From Bin5 sp965220715 (GTDB taxonomy: Bacteria > Chloroflexota > Anaerolineae > Caldilineales > Caldilineaceae): 64,000 nt of DNA. The notes beneath the pieces are model-generated. The model saw nothing but the letters and a program-made list of their open reading frames with translations, made no database searches and was not told the origin of the DNA. Of the stretch, positions 1-8,999 are shown piece by piece. Within the stretch, counting starts at the first letter, position 1; each line of letters opens with the position of its first letter. Both the position numbers and the translations under genes were made by a program. Location: contig OZ244843.1 in NCBI GenBank assembly GCA_965220715.1, forward strand, positions 3,968,001 to 4,032,000. The letters are read 5' to 3'.

Positions 1-2511
1 TTTTCCGGTTTCTTCGGGAACTAATATGCCACGAAAACAGAAACTTTCATCGTGGTGATGATGTTCGGGGTCCTGCGGCTCTTGAAAGGCAGTATTCATG
101 GGTACCGTACGCGAGGAGACCGGATGCAGTTGCTCGGGCCCGGGACTGAACGCCTCCTCTCCTTCGGTGGCGGCGATTGTTACCAACTCGACGGCAAGGT
201 CATTCACGGACAGCCTTCCAGGCCAGACCTGGGCCTCGATTTCGATACTTTCGCCGATCTTTGCCTGGGAGGGGGGAAGTTCAGGGACAGCCACATATAC
301 GGATTGCCACTCGTTGCGAACGTGTTGCTTCCAGTGCGCGACTTGGCGCCCCGCTTCCCCCCAGTCTTCACGGTAGGCACGATTGCTGTCCATTGCTGGA
401 ATGTAGAGGGAATTTGCGTATTCCGACACCATGCGGCGCATACTAAACTGGGGCCCACAGGTGGAAATAGCCCTTCGCATTCGTTTCATCCAGTCAGCCG
501 GACGGTCGTAATACTCCTTCACGACCTCCTCTTCCAGTATATTGTACAGACTAAGCGCGTCGGCCTCGTCCTGGGTGTCGATATCTTTGTACTCCCGCTC
601 CTCGCCGATCGCCCAACCATTTTCGGAATCGTAGCCTTCCCGCCACCACCCGTCGAGGATACTGAAGTTTGGCGCTCCGTTGATCGCCGCCTTCTGACCG
701 CTCGTGCCGCTAGCCTCAAAGGGGCGGCGGGGTGTATTGAGCCAGACATCCACCCCACTGACGAGATGACGGCCGACATTGATGTCGTAGTTTTCAATAA
801 TGGCGATCTTGCCGAAGAAGCCCTGCTCCTGGCTCAACCGATAGATGCGCTCGATCAGCGCCTTGCCGTAATCATCGGCCGGATGCGCCTTGCCGGCGAA
901 GACCAATTGTACGGGACGCTCGGGATCGTTCAGGAGCCTCTTGAGCCGCTCCTTATCGTGGAAGATGAGGGTGGCGCGCTTGTAGGTTGCAAAGCGGCGG
1001 GCGAATCCCAGGGTCAGCGCTTTAGGATCAAACACGTTATCAAGTTGCGTGAGCTTCCAGTGGCCTTCTCCATGCCGCAACTGCTGCCTCTTCAGGCGTG
1101 CGCGCAGGAATCCAACCAACTTCTGTTTGCAGGCGTGATGGGCCGCCCGTATTTCCTCGTCGGGAGCCGACTCTATCATTTGCCATACGTCCGGGCTGTC
1201 GACTTCTGCCAGCCAGTTCTGGCTGAAATAGCGATCATAGAGGGCGAGCATTTCCGGGGCCAACCAAGTTCCCGTATGCACACCATTGGTGATGTGTTTT
1301 ATGGGGACCTGATCTTCGGGTGTACCCGGCCACAGATGTTCCCACATGCGCCTCGATACCTGCCCGTGCAAAGCGCTCACGCCGTTGTAGTAAGCGCTCA
1401 GGCGAAAAGCCAGGACGGTCATGCTGAACTCGGCGCCCCACTCGTGCTCGTGGCGGGCCAGGTTCAAGAAGCGTTCGCGGTCGATGCCCATCTGACCCCA
1501 GTATTGCCAGAAAAACTTGTCGACCAGTTCAAACGGGAAGGCGTCATGGCCTGCGGCCACGGGGGTATGGGTCGTGAAGACATTGCCGGCTCGCACGATT
1601 TCGACCGCAGTTTCGAATTCCGTCCCTGCCTGCACCAGTTCACGAATGCGTTCCAGGCTGAGGAATGCGCTGTGACCTTCGTTCATGTGCCAGACGGTTG
1701 GTTCATAGCCCAGCGCCCTCAGAGTACGCACGCCGGCAATGCCCAATACGTACTCCTGGCTGATACGCATTTCGTGGTCACCGCCGTAGAGCCGGGCGCT
1801 GAGTTCCCGGTCCTGATGGGCATTTTGCTCCACGTCTGTGTCCATAAGGTAAAGAATTACGCGGCCCACTTGGATTTTCCAAACCTTGGCGTAGACAGTT
1901 CGCCCGGGAAGATCGACATGGACGACAACCGGATCGCCCTCTGGGTTCACAGCCTGGGTAGCCGGCACCTCGGTAAAGTCGATCTTCTCATAAATTGCTT
2001 CCTGACGGCCCTCGGCGTTGATCTGTTGCGTAAAATATCCTTGCGGATACAGAAACCCGACACCGATGAAAGGCAGCCCCATATCGCTCGCTTCTTTGCA
2101 GTGATCGCCGCTCAGGATTCCCAGTCCGCCACTGTAGATTGGGAGCGCCTCATGGAGGCCAAACTCCGCACTAAAGTAAGCGATCAACTCGCCCTGACGA
2201 TCAGGAAGATTGCGCCTGAACCAAGTGTCGGCATCCTCTGCCATATAGTCGTCGAACCGCTTAAGTACTGAACGGTACCGCCGCAGATAGTCGTGGTCGC
2301 GGGAGGCGGCTTGCAGTCGTTGCAGCGACACCGTGCGCAGGAACTTTATTGGATTCTCGCTGACCTTTTCCCAAAGCTCTATGTCAATCGACTCGTAGAG
2401 TTCCTGCGCATCCGGGTTCCAGGTCCACCAGAGATTGTATGCCATTTCCTGTAAGCGATGGATGGGCTGCGGCAGAGGAGGACGAACGGAGATGTTACCA
2501 ACTATTTTCAC
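1..2511 (-). CDS. glgP: alpha-glucan (glycogen/maltodextrin) phosphorylase, GT35; 3' end cut by window
   Basis: Cytoplasmic enzyme releasing glucose-1-phosphate from the non-reducing ends of alpha-1,4-glucans with phosphate and a PLP cofactor. The reading frame is open for 837 codons to base 1 with no stop, so the C-terminus lies outside the window; the family is usually 820-870 residues, so little is missing. The PLP-lysine segment reads EASGTSGQKAAINGAPNFS, with the lysine near residue 607, and a KRATL sugar/phosphate-binding motif lies near residue 510. The N-terminus (PQPIHRLQEMAYNLWWTWNP) is typical of the bacterial DUF3417-containing long type. The start is GTG at 2511; no in-frame ATG lies before the conserved LQEMAYNLWW block. 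It starts 36 bp after the pgl stop, so the two are probably one operon. Confidence 0.93.
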   Translation of the reverse strand, partial: MKIVGNISVRPPLPQPIHRLQEMAYNLWWTWNPDAQELYESIDIELWEKVSENPIKFLRTVSLQRLQAASRDHDYLRRYRSVLKRFDDYMAEDADTWFRRNLPDRQGELIAYFSAEFGLHEALPIYSGGLGILSGDHCKEASDMGLPFIGVGFLYPQGYFTQQINAEGRQEAIYEKIDFTEVPATQAVNPEGDPVVVHVDLPGRTVYAKVWKIQVGRVILYLMDTDVEQNAHQDRELSARLYGGDHEMRISQEYVLGIAGVRTLRALGYEPTVWHMNEGHSAFLSLERIRELVQAGTEFETAVEIVRAGNVFTTHTPVAAGHDAFPFELVDKFFWQYWGQMGIDRERFLNLARHEHEWGAEFSMTVLAFRLSAYYNGVSALHGQVSRRMWEHLWPGTPEDQVPIKHITNGVHTGTWLAPEMLALYDRYFSQNWLAEVDSPDVWQMIESAPDEEIRAAHHACKQKLVGFLRARLKRQQLRHGEGHWKLTQLDNVFDPKALTLGFARRFATYKRATLIFHDKERLKRLLNDPERPVQLVFAGKAHPADDYGKALIERIYRLSQEQGFFGKIAIIENYDINVGRHLVSGVDVWLNTPRRPFEASGTSGQKAAINGAPNFSILDGWWREGYDSENGWAIGEEREYKDIDTQDEADALSLYNILEEEVVKEYYDRPADWMKRMRRAISTCGPQFSMRRMVSEYANSLYIPAMDSNRAYREDWGEAGRQVAHWKQHVRNEWQSVYVAVPELPPSQAKIGESIEIEAQVWPGRLSVNDLAVELVTIAATEGEEAFSPGPEQLHPVSSRTVPMNTAFQEPQDPEHHHHDESFCFRGILVPEETGK

Positions 2512-2547
2512 GGCATTGGGCTCCTGGCGGGATTGTACTCGACTAAA

Positions 2548-3333
2548 CTACCTTTTACTTTGTGCGGCATCGGCATCGACGAGCCATCTGAACTGGCCTG
2601 TCGTCGGTTGCACGCCCTGCACAGGATAATTGTGGGGCTGATGTGAGCCATGCAGAACGCTGTGCAACGCGGCAGCCTTGGAGGCGCCGCTGACAAGAAT
2701 CAGGACGTGGCGCCCGGCATTGAGAAGCGGGTAGGTGAAGGTCAGGCGAAATGCGTCGAACTTGCTGACGTAGTCTGCCGCGACCAGACGATCGGTTATT
2801 TGCAGAGCTTGTGAACCGGGAAACAGGCTGGCCGTGTGGCCATCGTCACCCATTCCCAGAAGGATAAAGTCGAACTGGGGGATGCCGGTCTCGTCTGCAG
2901 GTATGGTCTCGCGAATTGTCTGCTCGTAGGCGTGCGCCGCGGCCTGCGGCTGCAACTCGCCGGCCATGCGCGCCACGAGCGCCGGCGGGTGCGGCAGCCG
3001 ATCCAGCAGGGTTTCGCGGACCAAGCGGTAGTTGCTTTCGGCATGTTCGGGCGGCACACAGCGTTCGTCGCTCCAGAAGATGTGACATCGACTCCAGTCG
3101 ATGTCGGTGTCTGCAGCCAGAAGTTCGTACACCGGTCCTGGAGTGGAACCGCCGGCCAAAGCGAAATTGAAGACGCCTCTCTGCGCGATGCTGATGAGCG
3201 AGGCGGCTGCAATCATCCCGGCGGCAGTCCGGGCGAGCTCTGCGCGATTGGGCTGGACGATAGGGTTGTGATTGGTGGAACCTTTGTTCCTGCCGGCTTC
3301 AATGCGGTCGAACGCGCTTTCCTGTGTATTCAT
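2548..3333 (-). CDS. pgl: 6-phosphogluconolactonase
   Basis: Hydrolyses 6-phosphogluconolactone to 6-phosphogluconate, the second step of the oxidative pentose-phosphate pathway, in the cytoplasm. At 261 residues it has family length. It shows the NagB/DevB-like sugar-phosphate loop GGSTPG (61-66), the SDERCVP segment (88-94) and the signature GMGDDGHTASLFPG (160-173). The gene for the preceding enzyme, zwf, lies 2.9 kb away in another transcription unit; here pgl is followed by the glucan phosphorylase. The start codon sits in a 14-bp tandem duplication (3323-3350). The upstream copy makes a five-codon minicistron whose TGA overlaps the pgl ATG as ATGA, so coupled translation is possible (inference). 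Confidence 0.93.
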   Translation of the reverse strand: MNTQESAFDRIEAGRNKGSTNHNPIVQPNRAELARTAAGMIAAASLISIAQRGVFNFALAGGSTPGPVYELLAADTDIDWSRCHIFWSDERCVPPEHAESNYRLVRETLLDRLPHPPALVARMAGELQPQAAAHAYEQTIRETIPADETGIPQFDFILLGMGDDGHTASLFPGSQALQITDRLVAADYVSKFDAFRLTFTYPLLNAGRHVLILVSGASKAAALHSVLHGSHQPHNYPVQGVQPTTGQFRWLVDADAAQSKR

Positions 3334-3395
3334 TGCTGTGTATTCATTGCTTTATCTTTTCAGCCGTATTCGCGGTGACGCCAACTTCCTGCAGC

Positions 3396-3431
3396 TTGCC
3401 TTGTTGCTTGCGGCTTCGTATACTTCTTGTA
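3396..3431 (+). promoter_or_regulatory. sigma70-like promoter, probably giving a leaderless mRNA
   Basis: TTGCCT (3396-3401), a 17-bp spacer and TATACT (3419-3424) lie directly before the ATG at 3431. The expected transcription start, about 7 bp after the -10 box, falls on or next to the ATG. No Shine-Dalgarno sequence is visible there, which fits leaderless initiation. Inference from spacing only. Confidence 0.5.
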
Positions 3432-6148
3432 TGACGAACCGGATCCCCCTTGTTTTCTTTGTCGTGTTTTTCATCGTACTTCTGACGGTCCTTGTCGCCG
3501 GACCGCTTTGGCAGATAGAGGGGATACCGGTCAACACCGGCGACGTGCAGGTCCATCTTCACCGCAGCGCTGCCATTGAGCGGGCATTTGAACAGGGCAT
3601 CTACTGGCCGCGCTGGTTTCCCGAGGTCTACAATGATCTTGGCGCACCCGTCTTTCATCATTATAGCCCAGGATTGCACTGGTTGGTAGCCGCGGCACAT
3701 CGAATTGGCATCGGACTGGATGACGCTCTGAAGCTGGTCATGACAACAGCGCTGGCGCTGTCCGGCTTCGGTGTTTACGGCTGGCTACGCCACGCCTTCA
3801 GTCCAGTAGCTTGCTTAGCCGGGACCTCACTTTACGTCCTTCACCCTATCCTACTAACTCGAACCGTTTACTATGCAGGCGATTATCCTCAGATTCTTGC
3901 TCTTCTTCTCCTGCCTGTTTGTCTATGGGCCTTTGTTTCACTCTACAAGAAAGACTCCATCCTCTATTGGCTTGCGGCAATCATCTCTTTGGCAGCCTTC
4001 GTCGTCAGCCACAATCTCATGGCGCTTGCCGGTGCTGCCGTCCTACTTGGCATGTGGTCCCTGTTGTCGGTAGGCTACCGCCAACCAGGCGGTTCGCTGC
4101 GTTGTGCAGGAGCGGCACTTCTGGCCGCAATGCTGACAGCCGGCTTCTGGCTGCCTGCCGTGGCCGATTTGCCTCACGTCCAGTTTGAGAATACTCAGAA
4201 AAGACTTGCCCATTTCAGCGAATTTTTTCTTCGGTGGTGGCAGTTGACCGGCTTCCAGTCCCCGGTATTGGACAGTCGGGCCGGCAATCCATTGATGCCT
4301 ATCAACACCTTCGGCTTAGCGTCTTGGCTGGCTGTCATTTCGGGCTTGGCCGTTGCTCTTTTCCGGCCACGCAGAGAACTTCGAGTCTGGGGCATGGCTG
4401 GCGCTCTCTTTGCCTTGGGGATGCTTTCAATGGCGTCGCCTCTGTCCGAGCATCTGTGGGAATCGTGGGCAGGGCTCACAGTTTTTCAGTATCCTTCCCG
4501 CTTTCTGCTGATCGCTCCCTTGGGCGCTTCGGCGGCGGCGGCAGCGGCAACAGACGCTTGGGGACTTAAACGTAGTTGGCTGCCTGCCCTCATCCTGGTG
4601 TTGGCTTCTCTTCTCGTTGTCTTTCCCTATCTTTTTCCCGGCCATACGCCAATGTTTTCCGAATTCAGCCCGGTGAAAGCTCTGACGCCTGCCGAGACGC
4701 GCTCCTATGAACCTAGGATGAATGCCTGGGGTATGACTAGCTTCAATGAATTCCTGGTTCAGGGCGCCAACATGGGCGTAATGAGGGGTGAAATCGCGGA
4801 ACCGCCCGCGACGCGGCTGACTTGGCGCTCTCCACATGAGGCTGTCGCCGATCTTTCGGAGAAAGGAGAACCGAGGTTGCTGCGGCTGCATTTCCACCCT
4901 GGCTGGAACGCTGGGAGGCAGGCAGATCTGTCGAGAGGAACTGCCGGCTGGACGCTGGCGGCAGGGCTACGCGACGCAACACAACAATTGGTTATCCGTT
5001 GGGAGGGAACTGTCTGGCAACGCTGGGGTGAGCGGCTGAGCCTTACCGGGCTACTTGTAACCGTTGTCGGACTCTACTTTCTTGTTTTCCGCAGGCGAAG
5101 TGGAGAAGAACAGGTCAGCGCGCCCCCAAGCCCTTCAACGCGCTCCGTTGCGGCGCTGGTGGGCTGCGTTCTTGTTGTAGTTGTACTGCGCTATGCGGTC
5201 GACTGGTCCCCGAGGGGGCCGTTTCTGCGGCACTCGCCTCCGGGGCAACTGGCCTTTTCAGTGGAGGGAAAGGGCGCCAACCTGGGCGACGCTTCGACCG
5301 ACCAGTTGGCACTCCTCGGATGGGAGTTGCTCAGCGGCGGAACTCCGGGGCCTGGCGGGACAATAAATGTGCGCCTGTACTGGCAGGCACAAGACAGCAT
5401 TGCCGACGACTATCACACGTTTGTTCATCTGTACACACCCTCACTACAGCGATCATGGGCCGTCGAAAACCAGGGTGAGCTGCGCCCTCCAACGAGGGTC
5501 TGGAATCCGGCCAAGTACTACGAGGAAACCATGCGACTCTTTCTCCCCGCCGACTTACCGCCGGTCCCGTACACGCTGGTAGCTGGCCTTGTCTCATCCT
5601 CCGGCCAAAGGCTGAGCGTACCTGGCTCGACGGATGAACTGGTGTACTTGAGGGAGATGGAGGTCGCACCGCTGCGCCCAGGCCTTTTTCAGAGCATTCG
5701 ACCTGCCGCGGCGACGCCGGCTGATACAGATGACGGCCTACATTTGCAAGGCTACGACCTTTTGGATGAGCCTGGCGGCCACTCTCTCCGCCTTTTCTGG
5801 GAGACCGGCGAAGGCGTCGCCAGCGATTGGATCACGTACATACATATGACCGACCAACGGGGAGAACTCGTTGCCCAGTTCGATGGTCCCTCACTGGCCG
5901 GACTGCTGCCGACAAGCCAGTGGAAGTCAAGCAGTCTGTACATTGACAGACGCAAGCTCGAAGTACCAAGTAGCATAGCCCCAGGAGACTATCTGCTTCG
6001 CATTGGTCTGTACAGTTTCGAGAGCGGAGAGAGGCTGCCGTTACAACCCGATGGCGGGGAGGAAGGCCATTTCGAATCTGGTCAACTGCTGGCGCCAATT
6101 AGAGTACACGACGGGAATTCGTGTTACATCTGTAGTGGGGATCAGTAG
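3431..6148 (+). CDS. large polytopic membrane protein (GT39/YfhO-like) with C-terminal beta domains
   Basis: A protein of about 905 residues with a hydrophobic N-terminal two thirds (an initial helix followed by roughly a dozen membrane segments to about residue 590). The C-terminal part holds two beta-rich modules with the related sequences RLYWQAQDS..DDYHTFVHL and RLFWETGEG..SDWITYIHM. The first extracellular loop (GDVQVHLHRSAAIERAFEQG, then YHSPG-like YSPGLHW) resembles membrane glycosyltransferases that use lipid-linked sugars and proteins annotated as 6-pyruvoyl-tetrahydropterin-synthase-related membrane proteins. No function is proven; surface glycan or glycolipid synthesis is the likeliest role. 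I chose ATG 3431 over an upstream in-frame ATG at 3272 because that one overlaps pgl and the extra residues look unlike the family start. Confidence 0.75.
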   Translation: MTNRIPLVFFVVFFIVLLTVLVAGPLWQIEGIPVNTGDVQVHLHRSAAIERAFEQGIYWPRWFPEVYNDLGAPVFHHYSPGLHWLVAAAHRIGIGLDDALKLVMTTALALSGFGVYGWLRHAFSPVACLAGTSLYVLHPILLTRTVYYAGDYPQILALLLLPVCLWAFVSLYKKDSILYWLAAIISLAAFVVSHNLMALAGAAVLLGMWSLLSVGYRQPGGSLRCAGAALLAAMLTAGFWLPAVADLPHVQFENTQKRLAHFSEFFLRWWQLTGFQSPVLDSRAGNPLMPINTFGLASWLAVISGLAVALFRPRRELRVWGMAGALFALGMLSMASPLSEHLWESWAGLTVFQYPSRFLLIAPLGASAAAAAATDAWGLKRSWLPALILVLASLLVVFPYLFPGHTPMFSEFSPVKALTPAETRSYEPRMNAWGMTSFNEFLVQGANMGVMRGEIAEPPATRLTWRSPHEAVADLSEKGEPRLLRLHFHPGWNAGRQADLSRGTAGWTLAAGLRDATQQLVIRWEGTVWQRWGERLSLTGLLVTVVGLYFLVFRRRSGEEQVSAPPSPSTRSVAALVGCVLVVVVLRYAVDWSPRGPFLRHSPPGQLAFSVEGKGANLGDASTDQLALLGWELLSGGTPGPGGTINVRLYWQAQDSIADDYHTFVHLYTPSLQRSWAVENQGELRPPTRVWNPAKYYEETMRLFLPADLPPVPYTLVAGLVSSSGQRLSVPGSTDELVYLREMEVAPLRPGLFQSIRPAAATPADTDDGLHLQGYDLLDEPGGHSLRLFWETGEGVASDWITYIHMTDQRGELVAQFDGPSLAGLLPTSQWKSSSLYIDRRKLEVPSSIAPGDYLLRIGLYSFESGERLPLQPDGGEEGHFESGQLLAPIRVHDGNSCYICSGDQ

Positions 6149-6193
6149 CAGGGGGTGGAGAGCATTTGCACTCTCGACATAGAGCCGGCATTG

Positions 6194-7825
6194 TCACTCG
6201 GCTATCCAGTGTTGCCCTTCCTTTGCCAGCAACGCGTCGGCCTCATTGGGGCCCCAAGTGCCTGCTGGATATTTGGGCATGCGAAAGGGTTCGCTGCCAT
6301 TGGATGACTGATCTTCCTGCCTCTGCCATCCATCCAACACCTGTGTGATCCGCTGCCATGCCAGCTCAACTTCATCTCGCCTGGTAAAGAGCGTGGAATC
6401 TCCGAGAACGACATCAAGCAGAAGCCGCTGATAGGCGTCCGGTGGGTCGCCGAAGCTGTGGCCGTAGGTGAACTCCAGATTGACGGGCGTCAGATTTACT
6501 GAAGGACCTGGCCGCTTGGCCAGCGTCTTTAACGTGATACCTTCATCCGGTTGGATGCGCATCGTCAGGACATTGCGGCTGAGACTGTCTCCGTTCAGCC
6601 GTGCCCTCTGGATTGCTGCTTGCACCCCCATTTCTCCTTGACGCTCCGCGCCTTCGAATCCTTCCGTGGAGTCAAAAAGCAGGTGGGGCGCTCGACGAAA
6701 AGTAACAGATATCTCGGATGCCTTTCGCGGCAAGGCTTTGCCAGTACGCAGATAGAAGGGAACGCCCTGCCAACGCCAGTTGTCGATTTCAAGGCGCCAG
6801 GCCACGTAGGTCTCGGTGGTGGAGTCTGAAGCGACGCCGTTTTCGTGCAGGTAGTCTGGGACCGGTCGCGTATCGGCCGTGCCCACCCCGTATTGGGCGC
6901 GCACTACGTAATTCGGCACCTCTTCTGGCTGCAAAGGGCGGATGGCCTGGAGCAAGTTGACTTTCTGGTCGCGCACGGCTTTGGCGTCGAACGCAATCGG
7001 AGGCTCCATTGCCGTAAGCGAGACAAGCTGCATGAGATGATTCTGCACCATGTCCCGCAGTGCCCCGGACTTTTCGTAATAGCCGCCCCGGCCCTCGACA
7101 CCTATGCTTTCCGCCACAGTTATCTGTACATTGTCCACGTAGTTGCGGTTCCAGACTGGCTCGAATATCCCATTTGCGAAACGAAATACCAGCACATTCT
7201 GTACCGTCTCTTTGCCCAGGTAGTGATCGATACGATAGACCTGATCTTCGTCGAATACTGAAAGGACATGATCGTTGAGCTTGTGAGCGCTCTGCAGATC
7301 GCTGCCGAACGGCTTTTCGATGACGACGCGAGTCCAGTTGTGGCTGCCGACGGGCGAAACGAGGTCAGCAGCGCCCAGGCAGGTTATGATTGGCTCGTAC
7401 ACGGACGGGGGTGTAGACAGGTAGAAAAGGCGATTGCCGCCGATATTCCACTGTTCTTCCAACTGGATGACGCGGTCGCGCAAACGCATAAAGCTTTCGG
7501 CGTCGTCATACTCGCCGGAGATATAGAAGAGACGCGGGGCAAAAGCATCCCACTCCGAACTCTGGAATTCGACTTCAGGATTGGCAATTAAGCTGGAGCG
7601 GGCTCGAAGGCGCAACTCATCATCGCTCAATGGAGAACGGGCGTAACCAAGAATGACAAAGTTTGGTGGCAGGAGCCGTTGCTGGGAGAGTTTGTATAGA
7701 GCGGGCAGCAATTTGCGGTTTGCCAGGTCGCCCGACGCGCCAAAAATGACCATAAGGGCCGGAGACGAAACCTGAAACTGCGCATGGATGTCCGGCGCTT
7801 CCTCCAGTATAATTCCTTCACTCAT
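6194..7825 (-). CDS. zwf: glucose-6-phosphate 1-dehydrogenase
   Basis: Oxidises glucose-6-phosphate to 6-phosphogluconolactone with NADP+, feeding the lactonase encoded at 2548-3333. The protein is 543 residues. The dinucleotide-binding motif GASGDLA is at 29-35, the EKPFG segment at 170-174 and the active-site signature RIDHYLGKE at 198-206 with its lysine and histidine intact. Its ATG overlaps the stop of the upstream ABC ATPase gene as ATGA, so translational coupling is likely and it is the last gene of the minus-strand run from 12616. Pairing zwf with an Fbp-type transporter is unusual and has no obvious metabolic reason. Confidence 0.96.
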   Translation of the reverse strand: MSEGIILEEAPDIHAQFQVSSPALMVIFGASGDLANRKLLPALYKLSQQRLLPPNFVILGYARSPLSDDELRLRARSSLIANPEVEFQSSEWDAFAPRLFYISGEYDDAESFMRLRDRVIQLEEQWNIGGNRLFYLSTPPSVYEPIITCLGAADLVSPVGSHNWTRVVIEKPFGSDLQSAHKLNDHVLSVFDEDQVYRIDHYLGKETVQNVLVFRFANGIFEPVWNRNYVDNVQITVAESIGVEGRGGYYEKSGALRDMVQNHLMQLVSLTAMEPPIAFDAKAVRDQKVNLLQAIRPLQPEEVPNYVVRAQYGVGTADTRPVPDYLHENGVASDSTTETYVAWRLEIDNWRWQGVPFYLRTGKALPRKASEISVTFRRAPHLLFDSTEGFEGAERQGEMGVQAAIQRARLNGDSLSRNVLTMRIQPDEGITLKTLAKRPGPSVNLTPVNLEFTYGHSFGDPPDAYQRLLLDVVLGDSTLFTRRDEVELAWQRITQVLDGWQRQEDQSSNGSEPFRMPKYPAGTWGPNEADALLAKEGQHWIAE

Positions 7826-8961
7826 GATCGGTCACCTCTTCGCCTGGTGCGTTTGGCGTCATCCTTTGGGCTGCCTGAAAGGCGTGGGCCATCCTCGACT
7901 GTGCGTGGATATGCGACCACCGGTGAGCGCACTGCCACTTGCAGCGGCAAATCCTGTACGTAGCCATCAAAGGGCCCCAATCGCGCGGTGAGATGGGTGC
8001 CTGTTGGGAGCTGCACTGTAATCAATTGGTCGTGGCCGAAGAAAAGGGAATGTCGAACTCGAGAGGCAGGAAGGCCGGGCTGCGCTGCCAACAGTTCGAT
8101 ATTTTCCGGCCGCAAAAGTATGTCGACCGGACCACGAATGGGCTTGCGCGCAGCCAGAATGCCCAGTTCACACTCGACGGTATCCCCGTGGCCAACACCT
8201 GGCAAAAAGTTCGCGTCACCGATGAACTCGGCCACAGCTCGGTTGGCCGGGTTGGTGTACAGTTCATGGGGAGAGGCCACCTGCTCCACACTGCCATCCA
8301 GCATGACGGCCACCCGGTCAACCAGACTGAGCGCCTCTTCCTGATCATGCGTGACGAAGACAGCAGTCGTATTGGCAGCATGTAGAATCTCGCGCACCTC
8401 GGCACGGACGCGGGCGCGCAGGCTGGCATCCAGGTTGCTGAAAGGTTCGTCCAACAGAATCAAGGCCGGTCTGGGAGCCAGGGCCCTGGCCAGAGCAACC
8501 CTCTGCTGCTGGCCTCCGCTCAATTCATGCGGCATTCGCTGTTCCAGCCCAACCAGCCCTGTCAAATCCAGAATTTCTTTTGTGCGAACTTGCTTGTCGG
8601 CTGCCGCCATACGGCGCAGCCCAAACTCGATGTTGGCAAGAACAGTGACATGGGGGAACAGGGCATATTCCTGGAACACCATGCCAACGCGACGCCTTTC
8701 GGGCTGCACGTGGACTGACCTGCTGGCCACTACTTCGCCATCGATTTCGATTGTGCCGGCATCCACGCGTTCGAAACCGGCGATGAGGCGCAGAGTCGTC
8801 GTTTTTCCGCACCCGGAAGGGCCTAAGAGTGCGAGCAACTCGCCGCTGTCAACTGTCAAGGCAACTTTGCTGGCTGCCAGGATGGGGGCATCCTTTGTGC
8901 CAAAATGTTTGGAAACACCCTGCAAACGAAGCCCTGCTGGCCTCTGTTCCATTCGACTCAT
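7822..8961 (-). CDS. ABC transporter ATP-binding protein, Fe3+/spermidine (FbpC/PotA) type
   Basis: Energises the importer whose permease is encoded just upstream (38-bp gap). In 379 residues it shows Walker A GPSGCGKT (47-54), Q-loop FQEYALFPH, signature LSGGQ (147-151) and Walker B LILLDEP (167-173). A TOBE-like C-terminal domain follows (about residues 285-360), including GPVDILLRPENIELL, as in FbpC/PotA/UgpC proteins. The substrate could be ferric iron or a small organic molecule; the fused double permease next door favours the Fbp class. No periplasmic binding protein gene is in the window. ATG at 8952 is an alternative start. Confidence 0.9.
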   Translation of the reverse strand: MSRMEQRPAGLRLQGVSKHFGTKDAPILAASKVALTVDSGELLALLGPSGCGKTTTLRLIAGFERVDAGTIEIDGEVVASRSVHVQPERRRVGMVFQEYALFPHVTVLANIEFGLRRMAAADKQVRTKEILDLTGLVGLEQRMPHELSGGQQQRVALARALAPRPALILLDEPFSNLDASLRARVRAEVREILHAANTTAVFVTHDQEEALSLVDRVAVMLDGSVEQVASPHELYTNPANRAVAEFIGDANFLPGVGHGDTVECELGILAARKPIRGPVDILLRPENIELLAAQPGLPASRVRHSLFFGHDQLITVQLPTGTHLTARLGPFDGYVQDLPLQVAVRSPVVAYPRTVEDGPRLSGSPKDDAKRTRRRGDRS

Positions 8962-8999
8962 GGCGCCATTTGTCGGTGACCGGCGGCCGAGGTACTGTC

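Noticed and set aside
52..2271. A 739-codon open frame on the plus strand
   Set aside because: It is the exact antisense of the glucan phosphorylase gene; its translation has no recognisable motif, while the minus strand shows the PLP site and other family motifs.
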